Assembly (NCBI GenBank): GCA_937950105.1
Contig: CALFEM010000340.1
Coordinates: forward strand, 1 to 11,400
Source of the DNA: an uncultured Alphaproteobacteria bacterium
GTDB lineage: Bacteria > Pseudomonadota > Alphaproteobacteria > Rhizobiales > Hyphomicrobiaceae
Direction: 5' to 3'
DNA length: 11,400 nt
Positions within the stretch are counted from its first letter, which is position 1, and each line of letters begins with the position of its first letter. The position numbers and the translations under genes were made by a program. Positions 1 to 9,674 of this stretch are shown in pieces. The notes beneath the pieces are model-generated. The model saw only the letters and a program-made list of their open reading frames with translations. It made no database searches and had not been told where the DNA came from.

Positions 1-115
1 GACGACCTGAGACGTTGGGCTTCGAGCCAGCCTGACCGAGCGGAGCTCAGCGCGCAAGGCGCGTCGGCGCAAGCGCCGGACGTGGAATGGCCCTTGCCAT
101 TCCGCAACTCAGAAA
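1..115 (-). repeat. Repeat unit, copy 1 (115 nt), left edge of window
   Basis: This unit is nearly identical to 139-255. The first 54 nt match exactly. A short variable stretch follows (6 nt at 55-60 against 8 nt at 193-200), then 26 identical nt, then a hairpin segment with four substitutions, then an identical end through the run of A at 115. It contains a short palindrome, cggcgc-aa-gcgccg, at 65-78, a hairpin at 84-103, and a small gagc/gctc inverted repeat near 38-48. The spacing between copies is 138 nt. Because the window starts exactly where the similarity starts, the unit or an array could continue to the left. It has no transposase and no recognised family name. A dispersed intergenic palindromic element is the likeliest class, by inference. 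The minus orientation is given because the hairpin pairs better on that strand. Confidence 0.85.
84..103 (-). other. Hairpin inside repeat copy 1
   Basis: Arms ggaatgg (84-90) and ccattcc (97-103) pair perfectly over 7 bp around a 6-nt loop. No T-run follows on either strand, so it is not a classical intrinsic terminator. The equivalent hairpin in copy 2 differs at paired positions in a way that keeps the stem. Confidence 0.6.
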
Positions 116-138
116 GACGTAGACGATGCGTGTCATGT

Positions 139-255
139 GACGACCTGAGACGTTGGGCTTCGAGCCAGCCTGACCGAGCGGAGCTCAGCGCGCTCTGGCA
201 GCGTCGGCGCAAGCGCCGGACGTGGAGTGGCCCTTTCCACCCCGCAACTCAGAAA
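139..255 (-). repeat. Repeat unit, copy 2 (117 nt), overlapping the trkA stop codon
   Basis: This is the second copy of the 1-115 unit. On the minus strand its first bases supply the last codon (Phe) and the TGA stop of trkA, so the right boundary of the repeat sits inside the 3' end of the gene. The inner palindrome cggcgc-aa-gcgccg recurs at 205-218 and the hairpin at 224-243. Between the copies lie 23 nt (116-138) that do not clearly repeat. The two copies could come from local duplication of the trkA 3' flank or from two insertions of a dispersed element. The sequence alone does not decide between these. Confidence 0.85.
224..243 (-). terminator. Hairpin just after the trkA stop; possible 3'-end structure
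   Basis: On the minus strand this hairpin begins 5 nt after the trkA TGA. The arms are GGGGTGG and CCACTCC around a 6-nt AAAGGG loop, giving seven pairs including one G-U. There is no U-tract after it, so it could stabilise the 3' end or assist factor-dependent termination rather than act as an intrinsic terminator. The role is inferred from position only. Confidence 0.35.
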
Positions 256-1625
256 TAATCGACGCTGACGCGGAACATCTGCTCGACTTCGCGGACGTGA
301 TCGGCTCGCGCGAACAACACGACGCGATCCTTGACCTCGAGTTCGGTCGCTCCCGTCGGCACCATCACCTTGCCGCCGCGCAGGATGGCGCCGAAGCGGA
401 TGCCCTCCGAACTCTTGTAGTCGCGCAGCGGCCGGCCGAGGATCGGCGCCGTCTCCAGCACCTCCGCCTCGATCAGCTCGCCGGCACCGTTGTGCACCGA
501 GTGCACCGCGCGGATGCGGCCGCGCCGCACGTGCTGCAGCACGCGGCTGACGGTGATGGCCTTCGGGTTCACCTGCGCGTCGATGTCGAGCGAGCGCACC
601 ATGCCGGCGAAGTTGGCGCTGTTGATGAGCGCGAGGTTCGAGCGGCATCCGAGTTGCTTCGCCAACGCCGATGTCAGCAGGTTCACCTGATCGTCGTTGG
701 TGACGGCGACGAGCATGTCGGCTTCGGAGATCTCAGCCTCGCGCAGGATGTCTTCCGACAGGGCAGAGCCGTGCAGCACGATGGTGCGTTGCAGCTGCTC
801 GGCGATCTGCACGGCGCGCGTACGCGACATCTCGATCAGCTTGACGCGGATGTTGGGCTCCGCCTCCTCGAGCTGGCGGGCGATGTAGAAGCCGATGTTG
901 CCGCCGCCGGCGATGACGATACGCCGCGCGCGGGCTTCTTCGTGGCCGAAGATCTGCAGCGTGCGCGTGACCTGTTCGGCCGGCGTGATGACGAACACGT
1001 CGTCGCCGGCTTCGAGCAGGTCCTTGCCGTGCGGCACGAACAGGCGGCCGCGCCGGACGATCGCGGCGGAGACCGCCGGCAGATCCGGGAACAGTTGCGC
1101 CAGTTGCGACAGCGGCGTGTCGAGCACCGGGCAATCCGGCCCGCAGTTGATGCCGAGTGCGGCGATGCGCCCGTCGGCGAAGCTCGCCGCGTCGAACGCG
1201 CCCGGCTGCTGCAGCCGGCGCAGGATCATGTTGCCGACCTCGATCTCGGGCGAGATGATGTAGTCGATCGGCAGGCCGTCGCGCGAGAACAGCTTCGCCC
1301 ACGATTGCTCGAGATAGGTCTGGGCGCGCACACGCGCGATTTTCATCGGGATGTCGAACAGCGTGTGCGCGACCTGGCACGCGACCATGTTCACTTCGTC
1401 GTGCAGCGTCACCGCGATCAGCATGTCGGCGTCGCCCGCACCCGCCTTCTCGAGCACGTCGGGGTGGGCGGCGTTGCCGTGCACCGCCCGCACTTCGAGC
1501 ATGTCGTTGGCGCGCTGGACCAACTCGGCGCTGGCGTCGATCATCGAGACGTTGTTGCCCTCGGTCGAAAGGCGCTCGGCGATGCCGGTCCCGACCTGTC
1601 CGGCGCCGCAGATGATGACGTTCAT
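249..1625 (-). CDS. trkA: TrkA, Trk potassium-uptake regulatory subunit
   Basis: This 458-residue protein matches the usual TrkA length and layout, with two tandem RCK units. The first Rossmann fold opens at residue 1 with GAGQVG (7-12), the glycine-rich NAD(H)-binding loop, followed by a TrkA_C-type segment at about 140-225. The second Rossmann fold carries GGGNIG (240-245), followed by a second TrkA_C segment at about 370-455. In known systems TrkA is a peripheral cytoplasmic protein that binds NAD(H) and gates the TrkH or TrkG potassium channel. No trkH/trkG is in this window. The ATG start is supported by GAGGA about 7 nt upstream. It lies 35 nt after ntrX, so co-transcription with ntrYX is likely, and this is its common position in rhizobial genomes. 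The stop codon lies within a repeated element. I see no broken motif. Confidence 0.95.
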   Translation of the reverse strand: MNVIICGAGQVGTGIAERLSTEGNNVSMIDASAELVQRANDMLEVRAVHGNAAHPDVLEKAGAGDADMLIAVTLHDEVNMVACQVAHTLFDIPMKIARVRAQTYLEQSWAKLFSRDGLPIDYIISPEIEVGNMILRRLQQPGAFDAASFADGRIAALGINCGPDCPVLDTPLSQLAQLFPDLPAVSAAIVRRGRLFVPHGKDLLEAGDDVFVITPAEQVTRTLQIFGHEEARARRIVIAGGGNIGFYIARQLEEAEPNIRVKLIEMSRTRAVQIAEQLQRTIVLHGSALSEDILREAEISEADMLVAVTNDDQVNLLTSALAKQLGCRSNLALINSANFAGMVRSLDIDAQVNPKAITVSRVLQHVRRGRIRAVHSVHNGAGELIEAEVLETAPILGRPLRDYKSSEGIRFGAILRGGKVMVPTGATELEVKDRVVLFARADHVREVEQMFRVSVDYF

Positions 1626-1660
1626 GGAGATTCCTCAACCGCTCGGCACGACGGCGCTTC

Positions 1661-3070
<1,410 letters not shown>

Positions 3071-3150
3071 CGGTTGCTCCCTCTTTCTTTAGCTCTCGGA
3101 CCGGCTGTGAAGCCCGGCCTTCATCAACTTGTGTAACCCGGACCTGGTGC

Positions 3151-5433
3151 CTACCGCGCACCGGCCCGTCTGTCCTCGCCACCCGCCGCCGGCGCCGCCG
3201 CCTCCAGCAGTGGCAGCACCATGCGCACGCGCGCGCCGTGCGTGCGCCCGGGTGCCTGCGGCGCGTCGTCGAGCAGCAGCGTCCCGCCGTGCTGTTCCGT
3301 GATCTTGTTGACCATGGCGAGGCCGAGCCCGGTGCCCTTGTGGCCCTTGGTCGTGACGTAAGGTTCGAGCAGGCGCATGCGGTTCTGCTTCGGGAAGCCC
3401 GAACCGTTGTCGATCACCTCGATGGTGGCGCGGCCTTCAGCCACCGAGATGCGAGTCTCGACCAGGCCCTTCTCGCCGCTGCCGCTCTTGTCCGCCTCGA
3501 TCCGCTGCTCGACGGCCTCGGTCGCATTCTTGACGAGGTTGGTGACGGCCTGCGAAATCAGCCGGCGATCGGCACTCGCCATCACCGCCGCCGGCGGCAG
3601 CGTCATGACATATGTCACGTTCGGATGCCCCTCGCGGAACAGCAGCACCGGCTCCTGCACCGTCTGGCGCAGATCGACATCCGCCATCTCGGGCTTCGGC
3701 ATGCGCGCGAACGAGGCGAACTCGTCGACCATGGTCTTCAGATCGCCGACCTGCCGCACGATCGTATCGGTCAGCTTGTCGAAGGTCTCGCGATCGTTCT
3801 GGATCGAGGCGCCGTACTTGCGCTTCAGCCGCTCGGCGGACAACTGGATCGGCGTCAGCGGATTCTTGATCTCGTGGGCGATGCGCCGCGCCACGTCGGC
3901 CCAGGCGCTGGTGCGCTGCGCCGCGACGAGCTCGGTGATGTCGTCGAAGGTGACGACGGTGCCGACATCGCCGCCGCCCGCCTTCTCCTGTGTCACGCGC
4001 ACCGCGAAGGTGCGCTCGTCGCCGCCGACATCGAGGGTGACCTGATGCGCATTGCGGTTCGCCTTGGCGGGCTGATTGCACTCGGCCTCGAGTACGGGAG
4101 TGAGTTCCGGCACCACGTCGCGCAGCGCGCGGCCGACGATCTCGTCCTCGCCGAGGCCGAGCAACGCCTGCGCCGAGCGGCTGGCGAGTTCGACGCGGCC
4201 GTTGCTGTCGAGACCGATGACACCGGCCGAGACGCCCGACAGCACCGCCTCCATGAAGCGGCGGCGTTCGAGCAGCTGCGTGTTGGCGGTCAACAGCGCA
4301 TCACGCTGCGACTTCAACTCCCGCGTCATGGTGTTGAAGGTCGCCGACAGTCGCCTGAGGTCGCCCTCGCCGCGCTTTTCCGGCAGTTGCACGCTGAGAT
4401 TACCCGTGGACACTTCGGAAGCGGCGCCGATCAGGCGGCGGATCGGCGCGACGAAGCGGCCCGCGAACCACATGCCAGCCCAGATCGCGGCAAGCAGGCC
4501 GGTCATCGAGATCATCAGGTACATGAGCGCGTGCGCCCATTTCAGATTGCCGCGCGAGCGCCGGAGCTGATTGTACTCGGCGACGTTCTGCTCGGTGCTC
4601 TGCAGGTGCTGCAGCACCGCCGGACTGACGCCGCGGCTGACGTACAGATAGCGCTGCGGCAGACTCTGCAGGCGCGCCATGGCCGTGATGCGCATGTTCT
4701 CCATGGACAGCGACAGCACCACCTGCCCGGCCCGAACCTCGTCCAGCGCCGCGCCGGTCGGCTGCGCGAACGGCAGCCGCGCGTCCTCGACCGCGGGTAT
4801 CGCCGGCCGGCCGGCGTCGTCGATGATATAGGCCGCCGGCAGATCGCGCAGCCCGGCCTGGGCGATGACCTGACGGCGGAGTTGCTCGTCATCCACCGCG
4901 GCACCGGCGGAGTCGAGATCGCGCGCCATGTTGAGCACGTCGTTGCGGATGACCTGCCCGTGCTCCTCGACATAGGCCCGCGCGACGCCGCGCGAATCCT
5001 CGATCAGCGTGCGCACGCGGCCGGTGAACCAGGTATCGAGCGAGCGCGAGAAGGTGACGGTGGCGGCACCGGCCAGGACCAGAGCCGGCAAGGCGGCGAT
5101 CAGCGAGAACAGCGCCACGATGCGGATGTGCAGGCGGGCGCCGGCCTGCTTCTCGCGCCACGCCCGCCACAGCCCGACCACCTGCCAGGCGATCACGGCG
5201 ATCATGGCGAGGATCAGCGCGACGTTGAGGAACAGCGCAGTCCAGACGACGCCCCCCGAGGGCACGATCGGCGTCAGCCCGGTCAGGATGAGATAGGTCG
5301 TCAGGGCAGAGACGAGCGACAGCACGACGACCACCAGCCCGACCCAGAACGACCGCTCGCTCGGATCGAGATTGAGCAAGCGTGGCCGCCCGGCAGGCTC
5401 TGATGTTGCATCGCTTGTCTCCGGCGATGTCAT
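3151..5433 (-). CDS. ntrY: NtrY, membrane-bound sensor histidine kinase
   Basis: From the start chosen here the protein has 760 residues. Predicted membrane helices lie at about 29-52, 62-88 and 103-128. An extracytoplasmic region of about 170 residues follows, then a fourth helix at about 300-323, a HAMP linker, a PAS domain (about 392-502), and a HisKA domain with [13 protein letters not shown] and phospho-His at 520. The ATPase domain has an N-box (NLVKNATEA), DNGSGFP and GTGLGL. It senses an envelope or redox-related signal in relatives and phosphorylates NtrX. I chose the ATG at 5431-5433 because GGAG lies 11 nt upstream. An in-frame ATG 13 codons earlier (5470-5472) has no clear ribosome site, so that longer form is less likely but possible. 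The start follows a 268-nt gap after ntrC, which suggests a separate promoter. Confidence 0.93.
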   Translation of the reverse strand: MTSPETSDATSEPAGRPRLLNLDPSERSFWVGLVVVVLSLVSALTTYLILTGLTPIVPSGGVVWTALFLNVALILAMIAVIAWQVVGLWRAWREKQAGARLHIRIVALFSLIAALPALVLAGAATVTFSRSLDTWFTGRVRTLIEDSRGVARAYVEEHGQVIRNDVLNMARDLDSAGAAVDDEQLRRQVIAQAGLRDLPAAYIIDDAGRPAIPAVEDARLPFAQPTGAALDEVRAGQVVLSLSMENMRITAMARLQSLPQRYLYVSRGVSPAVLQHLQSTEQNVAEYNQLRRSRGNLKWAHALMYLMISMTGLLAAIWAGMWFAGRFVAPIRRLIGAASEVSTGNLSVQLPEKRGEGDLRRLSATFNTMTRELKSQRDALLTANTQLLERRRFMEAVLSGVSAGVIGLDSNGRVELASRSAQALLGLGEDEIVGRALRDVVPELTPVLEAECNQPAKANRNAHQVTLDVGGDERTFAVRVTQEKAGGGDVGTVVTFDDITELVAAQRTSAWADVARRIAHEIKNPLTPIQLSAERLKRKYGASIQNDRETFDKLTDTIVRQVGDLKTMVDEFASFARMPKPEMADVDLRQTVQEPVLLFREGHPNVTYVMTLPPAAVMASADRRLISQAVTNLVKNATEAVEQRIEADKSGSGEKGLVETRISVAEGRATIEVIDNGSGFPKQNRMRLLEPYVTTKGHKGTGLGLAMVNKITEQHGGTLLLDDAPQAPGRTHGARVRMVLPLLEAAAPAAGGEDRRAGAR

Positions 5434-5486
5434 CGTCTTACGCACTCCAAGCCGTGTGTTCGCCGGTCGCATATGGTCCGGCAGGA

Positions 5487-5505
5487 TGCGACAAATCGCG
5501 TCGCA
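5487..5505 (-). promoter_or_regulatory. Inverted repeat upstream of ntrY, candidate operator or leader hairpin
   Basis: Arms tgcgac (5487-5492) and gtcgca (5500-5505) pair perfectly over 6 bp with a 7-nt spacer. The element lies 54 nt upstream of the preferred ntrY start and 15 nt upstream of the alternative one. It could be a regulator site or a 5' leader hairpin. No regulator can be assigned by sequence. Confidence 0.3.
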
Positions 5506-5624
5506 ACAATCGGTTACGTATCTGATCCGCCGATGAAGGACGATTCATTGGCTCGCGGCCGGCTTGCCACCCCGTGGCGCGGACCGAGCACATACACCCT
5601 CAAACTGTGACATTTTCGCGACAT

Positions 5625-5638
5625 CGCTAGGGGTAGCG
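5625..5638 (-). other. Small hairpin in the ntrC-ntrY gap
   Basis: Arms cgcta (5625-5629) and tagcg (5634-5638) form a perfect 5-bp stem around a gggg loop (cccc on the minus strand). Its function is unknown. It lies 16 nt past the stronger inverted repeat that follows ntrC. Confidence 0.3.
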
Positions 5639-5653
5639 CCACAGCGCCCATGC

Positions 5654-5676
5654 GTCAAGCCAAGAAACGGCTTGAC
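5654..5676 (-). terminator. Hairpin downstream of ntrC, possible transcript end
   Basis: On the minus strand, GTCAAGCC and GGCTTGAC form a perfect 8-bp stem around the 7-nt loop GTTTCTT, beginning 25 nt after the ntrC stop. The following bases (GCATGGGC) are not a U-tract, so intrinsic termination is doubtful. A Rho-dependent end or 3' stabilising hairpin fits better. Confidence 0.4.
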
Positions 5677-5701
5677 TGACGCTTTCCTTCGACAGCCGCG
5701 C

Positions 5702-7147
<1,446 letters not shown>

Positions 7148-7167
7148 GGAAGCCTAGCCTTTCGCGT

Positions 7168-8412
7168 TCAAACGGTCTTCAGCGGACGCTGCACGTGCTG
7201 CATCGGCAGCAGCACGCGGAATACGGTTTTGTGGGGCTCGCTCTCACACTCGATGATGCCGCCGTGATCGCCGATGATCTTGGCGACGAGCGCGAGACCG
7301 AGCCCGGTTCCGGATGGTTTGGTGCTGACGAACGGATCGAAGATCTGCGCCCTCAGATGGTCGGGAATGCCGGACCCGTTGTCCTCGATCTGGATCATCA
7401 GCGGCAGCGAGATGCGCTCGTCGGTGCCGGGCACCCAGAGGCGCATGCCCGGCCTGAAGCCGGTCTGGATGACGATGCGGCCGTTGTCCTGATCGCCGAT
7501 CGCCTCGACGGCGTTCTTGAACAGGTTGAGAAACGCCTGAACCAGCTTGTCGCGGTTGGCCGGCACCGGCGGCAGCGAGGGATCATAGTCCTCGACATAC
7601 CGGATGTTGCGGCCAAGGCCCGACTGCATCAGCCGGCGCACATGATCGAGCACGTCGTGGATGTTGATCGGTTCGGTCTGCAATGGCCGCTCGTCGCCGA
7701 ACACCTCCATGCGGTCGACGAGATCGCGAATGCGGTCGGTCTCCGAGCAGATGAGCTGCGCCAGCGCGCGATCCTCGTCGACCACCACGGGCTCGAGCAG
7801 TTGCGCGGCGCCACGGATGCCCGACAGCGGGTTCTTGATCTCGTGCGCAAGCACGGCAGCCATGCCCGACACGGAGCGCGCCGCCGCACGATGCGTCAAC
7901 TGCCGCTCGATCATCTGCGCCATGGAGCGCTGCTGCAGCATCAGGAATACGTAGCGCGGCCGGTCGGGGATCGGCCCGCCGTAGACATCGACGAGCTTCG
8001 GCGCGGCGAACTTCGGCGTCATGATCTCGACGCCGTATTCGTTGAACGAAGCCCCCGACGTGCGCACCTGGTCGGCGAGCGCCAGCAGCGGGCAACCGAA
8101 CACGACCACCTCGTCGAGGCGCATGCGCTTCAGCATCATCTGACCGGTCGAGGTGAAGGCCTCGGCGGCGGCGTTGGCGTAGACGATGCGGCCGTCCTCG
8201 TCGAGCACCAGAACGGAATGCGGCAGCAGCGCGAGCAGCAGATCGTGCTCGATCGGCCGGCGCGGCGAGGAAGCAGGCATCAGCGCGGTGCGCGGCTCAC
8301 TCTCTACTGGCGCCACGGGCGCGTCGGCCGACATTCCCGCCGGCGACAGTTCGACCGGCACCGGCTTGGCCTCGGCCTTCGATTTCGGATGACGTGCGCG
8401 TGAGCCCTTCAT
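7168..8412 (-). CDS. ntrB: NtrB, nitrogen sensor histidine kinase/phosphatase
   Basis: This 414-residue soluble kinase has no membrane segment. Residues 1-55 are a Pro/Ala/basic-rich tail. A PAS domain lies at about 58-160, followed by HisKA with [13 protein letters not shown] and phospho-His at 190. The ATPase domain has an N-box (NLFKNAVEA, ending at 304), DNGSGIP (344-350) and GTGLGL (368-373). It should autophosphorylate and pass phosphate to NtrC, and dephosphorylate it under nitrogen excess with PII. The start ATG overlaps the dusB stop (ATGA, 8409-8412) and is preceded by a strong GAGGAGG, so the first Met is well supported despite the long tail. Internal Met at 27 or 45 would give a length nearer the usual of roughly 380. 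Otherwise it is a standard family member. Confidence 0.96.
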   Translation of the reverse strand: MKGSRARHPKSKAEAKPVPVELSPAGMSADAPVAPVESEPRTALMPASSPRRPIEHDLLLALLPHSVLVLDEDGRIVYANAAAEAFTSTGQMMLKRMRLDEVVVFGCPLLALADQVRTSGASFNEYGVEIMTPKFAAPKLVDVYGGPIPDRPRYVFLMLQQRSMAQMIERQLTHRAAARSVSGMAAVLAHEIKNPLSGIRGAAQLLEPVVVDEDRALAQLICSETDRIRDLVDRMEVFGDERPLQTEPINIHDVLDHVRRLMQSGLGRNIRYVEDYDPSLPPVPANRDKLVQAFLNLFKNAVEAIGDQDNGRIVIQTGFRPGMRLWVPGTDERISLPLMIQIEDNGSGIPDHLRAQIFDPFVSTKPSGTGLGLALVAKIIGDHGGIIECESEPHKTVFRVLLPMQHVQRPLKTV

Positions 8413-9434
8413 GCCGCCTCCTCGCCGAGACCGGCATCGGCGTAAGCATCAGCCAGATGCGTGAGCACGCGCTCCGCCACGTCGTCGGTGCACAACACCC
8501 GGCGCCAGCGCTTCAAACGCTCGCCGCTGAGCCCCGCACTCTCCAGATACCAGCCGATGTGCTTCCGCGCGTTCTTGAGGCCGAGGTCGCGCCCGTAATG
8601 CGAGAGCATGAGCGTTACGTGTTCACGGGCGATCTCGCCCTGCTCCGCGAGGTCCGGCGGTCCCGGATCGGCTCCCGTCGCCAGCGTGCGCGCGATGCGT
8701 CCCGGCAGCCACGGCGCACCATAGGCGCCGCGCCCGACCATGACACCGCGCGCCCCCGATTGCGCGAGCGCGCGCTGCGCACAGGCCGGGCCCAGGATGT
8801 CACCGTTGACGAGCACCGGGATCGACACGGCTTCCGTCACCGCGCGCACCGAGGCCCAGTCGGCGCTGCCCTTGAAGAAGTCCTGCCGCGTGCGCCCGTG
8901 CACGGTGACGAGCTGAACGCCGGCCGCCTCGGCGCGGCGCGCGATGTCCGGCGCGTTGAGACAGTTGCGGTCCCAGCCGAGGCGCATCTTGACGGTGACG
9001 GGCACCGACACCGCACCGACCACCGCCTCGATCAGCGAGAGCGCGTGATCCGGCTCGCGCATCAGCGCACTTCCCGACAGCTTGCCGGTCACCTCTTTGG
9101 CCGGGCAGCCCATGTTGATGTCGACGATCTCGGCGCCCATGTCGGCGGCGATGCGCGCGCCTTCCGCCATCCAGCGCGCCTCGCGCCCGGCGAGTTGCAC
9201 GACGAACGGGCGCATTTCGGCGCCGTTGATCTTGCGCACCACATCGCGCCGCTCCGCCACCAGCGCCTCGCTGGCGATCATCTCCGACACGACGACACCC
9301 GCCCCGAGCCGGTGCGCGAGGCGCCGGAACGGGAGATCGGTCACACCCGACATGGGCGCCAGCGCGACGGCGTTGTCAGCGCGCGCGATGCCGATGCGGA
9401 GGTCTGGGCTCGGCGCCGTTGCCGGGCTGGACAT
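8409..9434 (-). CDS. dusB: DusB-type tRNA-dihydrouridine synthase (formerly NifR3)
   Basis: This 341-residue flavoenzyme reduces uridine in the tRNA D-loop with FMN and NADPH. The TIM barrel opens with [16 protein letters not shown] (24-39), the FMN-binding start. The active-site segment is [20 protein letters not shown], with Cys as the general acid. MRLGW and HGRTR, then VNGDI and GRGAYGAPW, follow in family order and build the FMN phosphate site. The C-terminal helical domain recognises tRNA. It is the first gene of the ntr unit, as in many Alphaproteobacteria, and overlaps ntrB by 4 nt. The start ATG has only a weak purine-rich site (AAGAAG). The exact uridine position modified cannot be read from sequence. 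E. coli DusB acts at U17. Confidence 0.95.
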   Translation of the reverse strand: MSSPATAPSPDLRIGIARADNAVALAPMSGVTDLPFRRLAHRLGAGVVVSEMIASEALVAERRDVVRKINGAEMRPFVVQLAGREARWMAEGARIAADMGAEIVDINMGCPAKEVTGKLSGSALMREPDHALSLIEAVVGAVSVPVTVKMRLGWDRNCLNAPDIARRAEAAGVQLVTVHGRTRQDFFKGSADWASVRAVTEAVSIPVLVNGDILGPACAQRALAQSGARGVMVGRGAYGAPWLPGRIARTLATGADPGPPDLAEQGEIAREHVTLMLSHYGRDLGLKNARKHIGWYLESAGLSGERLKRWRRVLCTDDVAERVLTHLADAYADAGLGEEAA

Positions 9435-9485
9435 GGCTTCTTGCTCATCAATTAGGCACTATGTTTCGGTGCCATTCATTTGTGC

Positions 9486-9514
9486 AACATACGGACCTTC
9501 GCTCGGTCTCGCAA
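9486..9514 (-). promoter_or_regulatory. Candidate sigma-70-type promoter for the dusB-ntrBC unit
   Basis: On the minus strand TTGCGA (9509-9514) and TATGTT (9486-9491) are separated by exactly 17 nt, each matching 4 of 6 consensus bases. Transcription would begin about 45 nt before the dusB ATG. A small ggcac/gtgcc inverted repeat (9455-9473) would then lie in the leader. This is sequence resemblance only. Confidence 0.35.
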
Positions 9515-9564
9515 GTGCGATCGAGCGCCGCGCTTGTGCATTGCCGTTCGACTTTTGCTCGGTT

Positions 9565-9584
9565 AAGCACGCGCACCCGTGCTT
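9565..9584 (+). other. Inverted repeat in the ispDF upstream region
   Basis: Arms aagcacg (9565-9571) and cgtgctt (9578-9584) pair perfectly over 7 bp around cgcacc. It could be an operator or leader hairpin. It covers a GTG (9579) that would begin a 32-codon longer IspDF reading, which makes that GTG a poor start. Confidence 0.35.
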
Positions 9585-9593
9585 TCAAGGGGC

Positions 9594-9626
9594 GACGGCG
9601 AGGGGCGAACCCCTTCGCCTCCCGTC
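9594..9626 (+). other. GC-rich hairpin in the probable ispDF leader
   Basis: A segmented stem forms from gacg/cgtc, gcga/tcgc and gggg/cccc. It has a 4-nt cgaa loop and bulges only in the right arm (one t at 9614 or 9615, and ctcc at 9619-9622). It ends 33 nt before the ispDF ribosome site. It might modulate translation or be a small repetitive element. No known riboswitch class is recognised. Confidence 0.35.
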
Positions 9627-9659
9627 ACAGCCCAGCCCCTGACCCAGCCGCCACCAATC

Positions 9660-9665
9660 GAGGAG
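9660..9665 (+). promoter_or_regulatory. Ribosome binding site that decides the ispDF start
   Basis: GAGGAG stands 9 nt before the GTG at 9675. The upstream in-frame GTG at 9579 has no comparable site. The encoded protein from 9675 begins TTAALIVAAGRG, the normal IspD amino terminus. Confidence 0.7.
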
Positions 9666-9674
9666 CCGCAACAC

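Larger units (their letters stand above)
5434..5701 (-). other. ntrC-ntrY intergenic region with three inverted repeats
   Basis: This is the largest non-coding gap within the minus-strand gene run. It contains inverted repeats at 5654-5676, 5625-5638 and 5487-5505. I found no convincing -35/-10 pair, and no GG-N10-GC sigma-54 promoter (the nearest match, near 5632, has N11 spacing). Position and length suggest it ends the dusB-ntrBC transcript and starts ntrYX-trkA. The upstream ntrY ATG candidate (5470-5472) falls within it. Confidence 0.5.

Noticed and set aside
47..136. A 29-codon minus-strand frame (ATG at 134-136) running through repeat copy 1
   Set aside because: The matching frame in copy 2 lacks this start and is shifted by the 2-nt length difference. 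There is no ribosome site and the substitutions favour RNA pairing over codon preservation, so it is more likely non-coding.
1..255. A CRISPR array or an insertion sequence
   Set aside because: There are only two long units with a 23-nt gap, no cas genes and no transposase. Unit length and structure do not match CRISPR.
5610..5650. A sigma-54 promoter upstream of ntrY (TGGCGC followed by TAGC on the minus strand)
   Set aside because: The spacing between GG and GC is 11 nt, not 10, and the TTGC half is not matched.
9579..9674. A 32-codon N-terminal extension of IspDF from GTG 9579
   Set aside because: There is no ribosome site, the start lies in a hairpin arm, and the residues are Pro-rich and unlike IspD. 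The GTG at 9675 has GAGGAG at good spacing and the normal IspD start.
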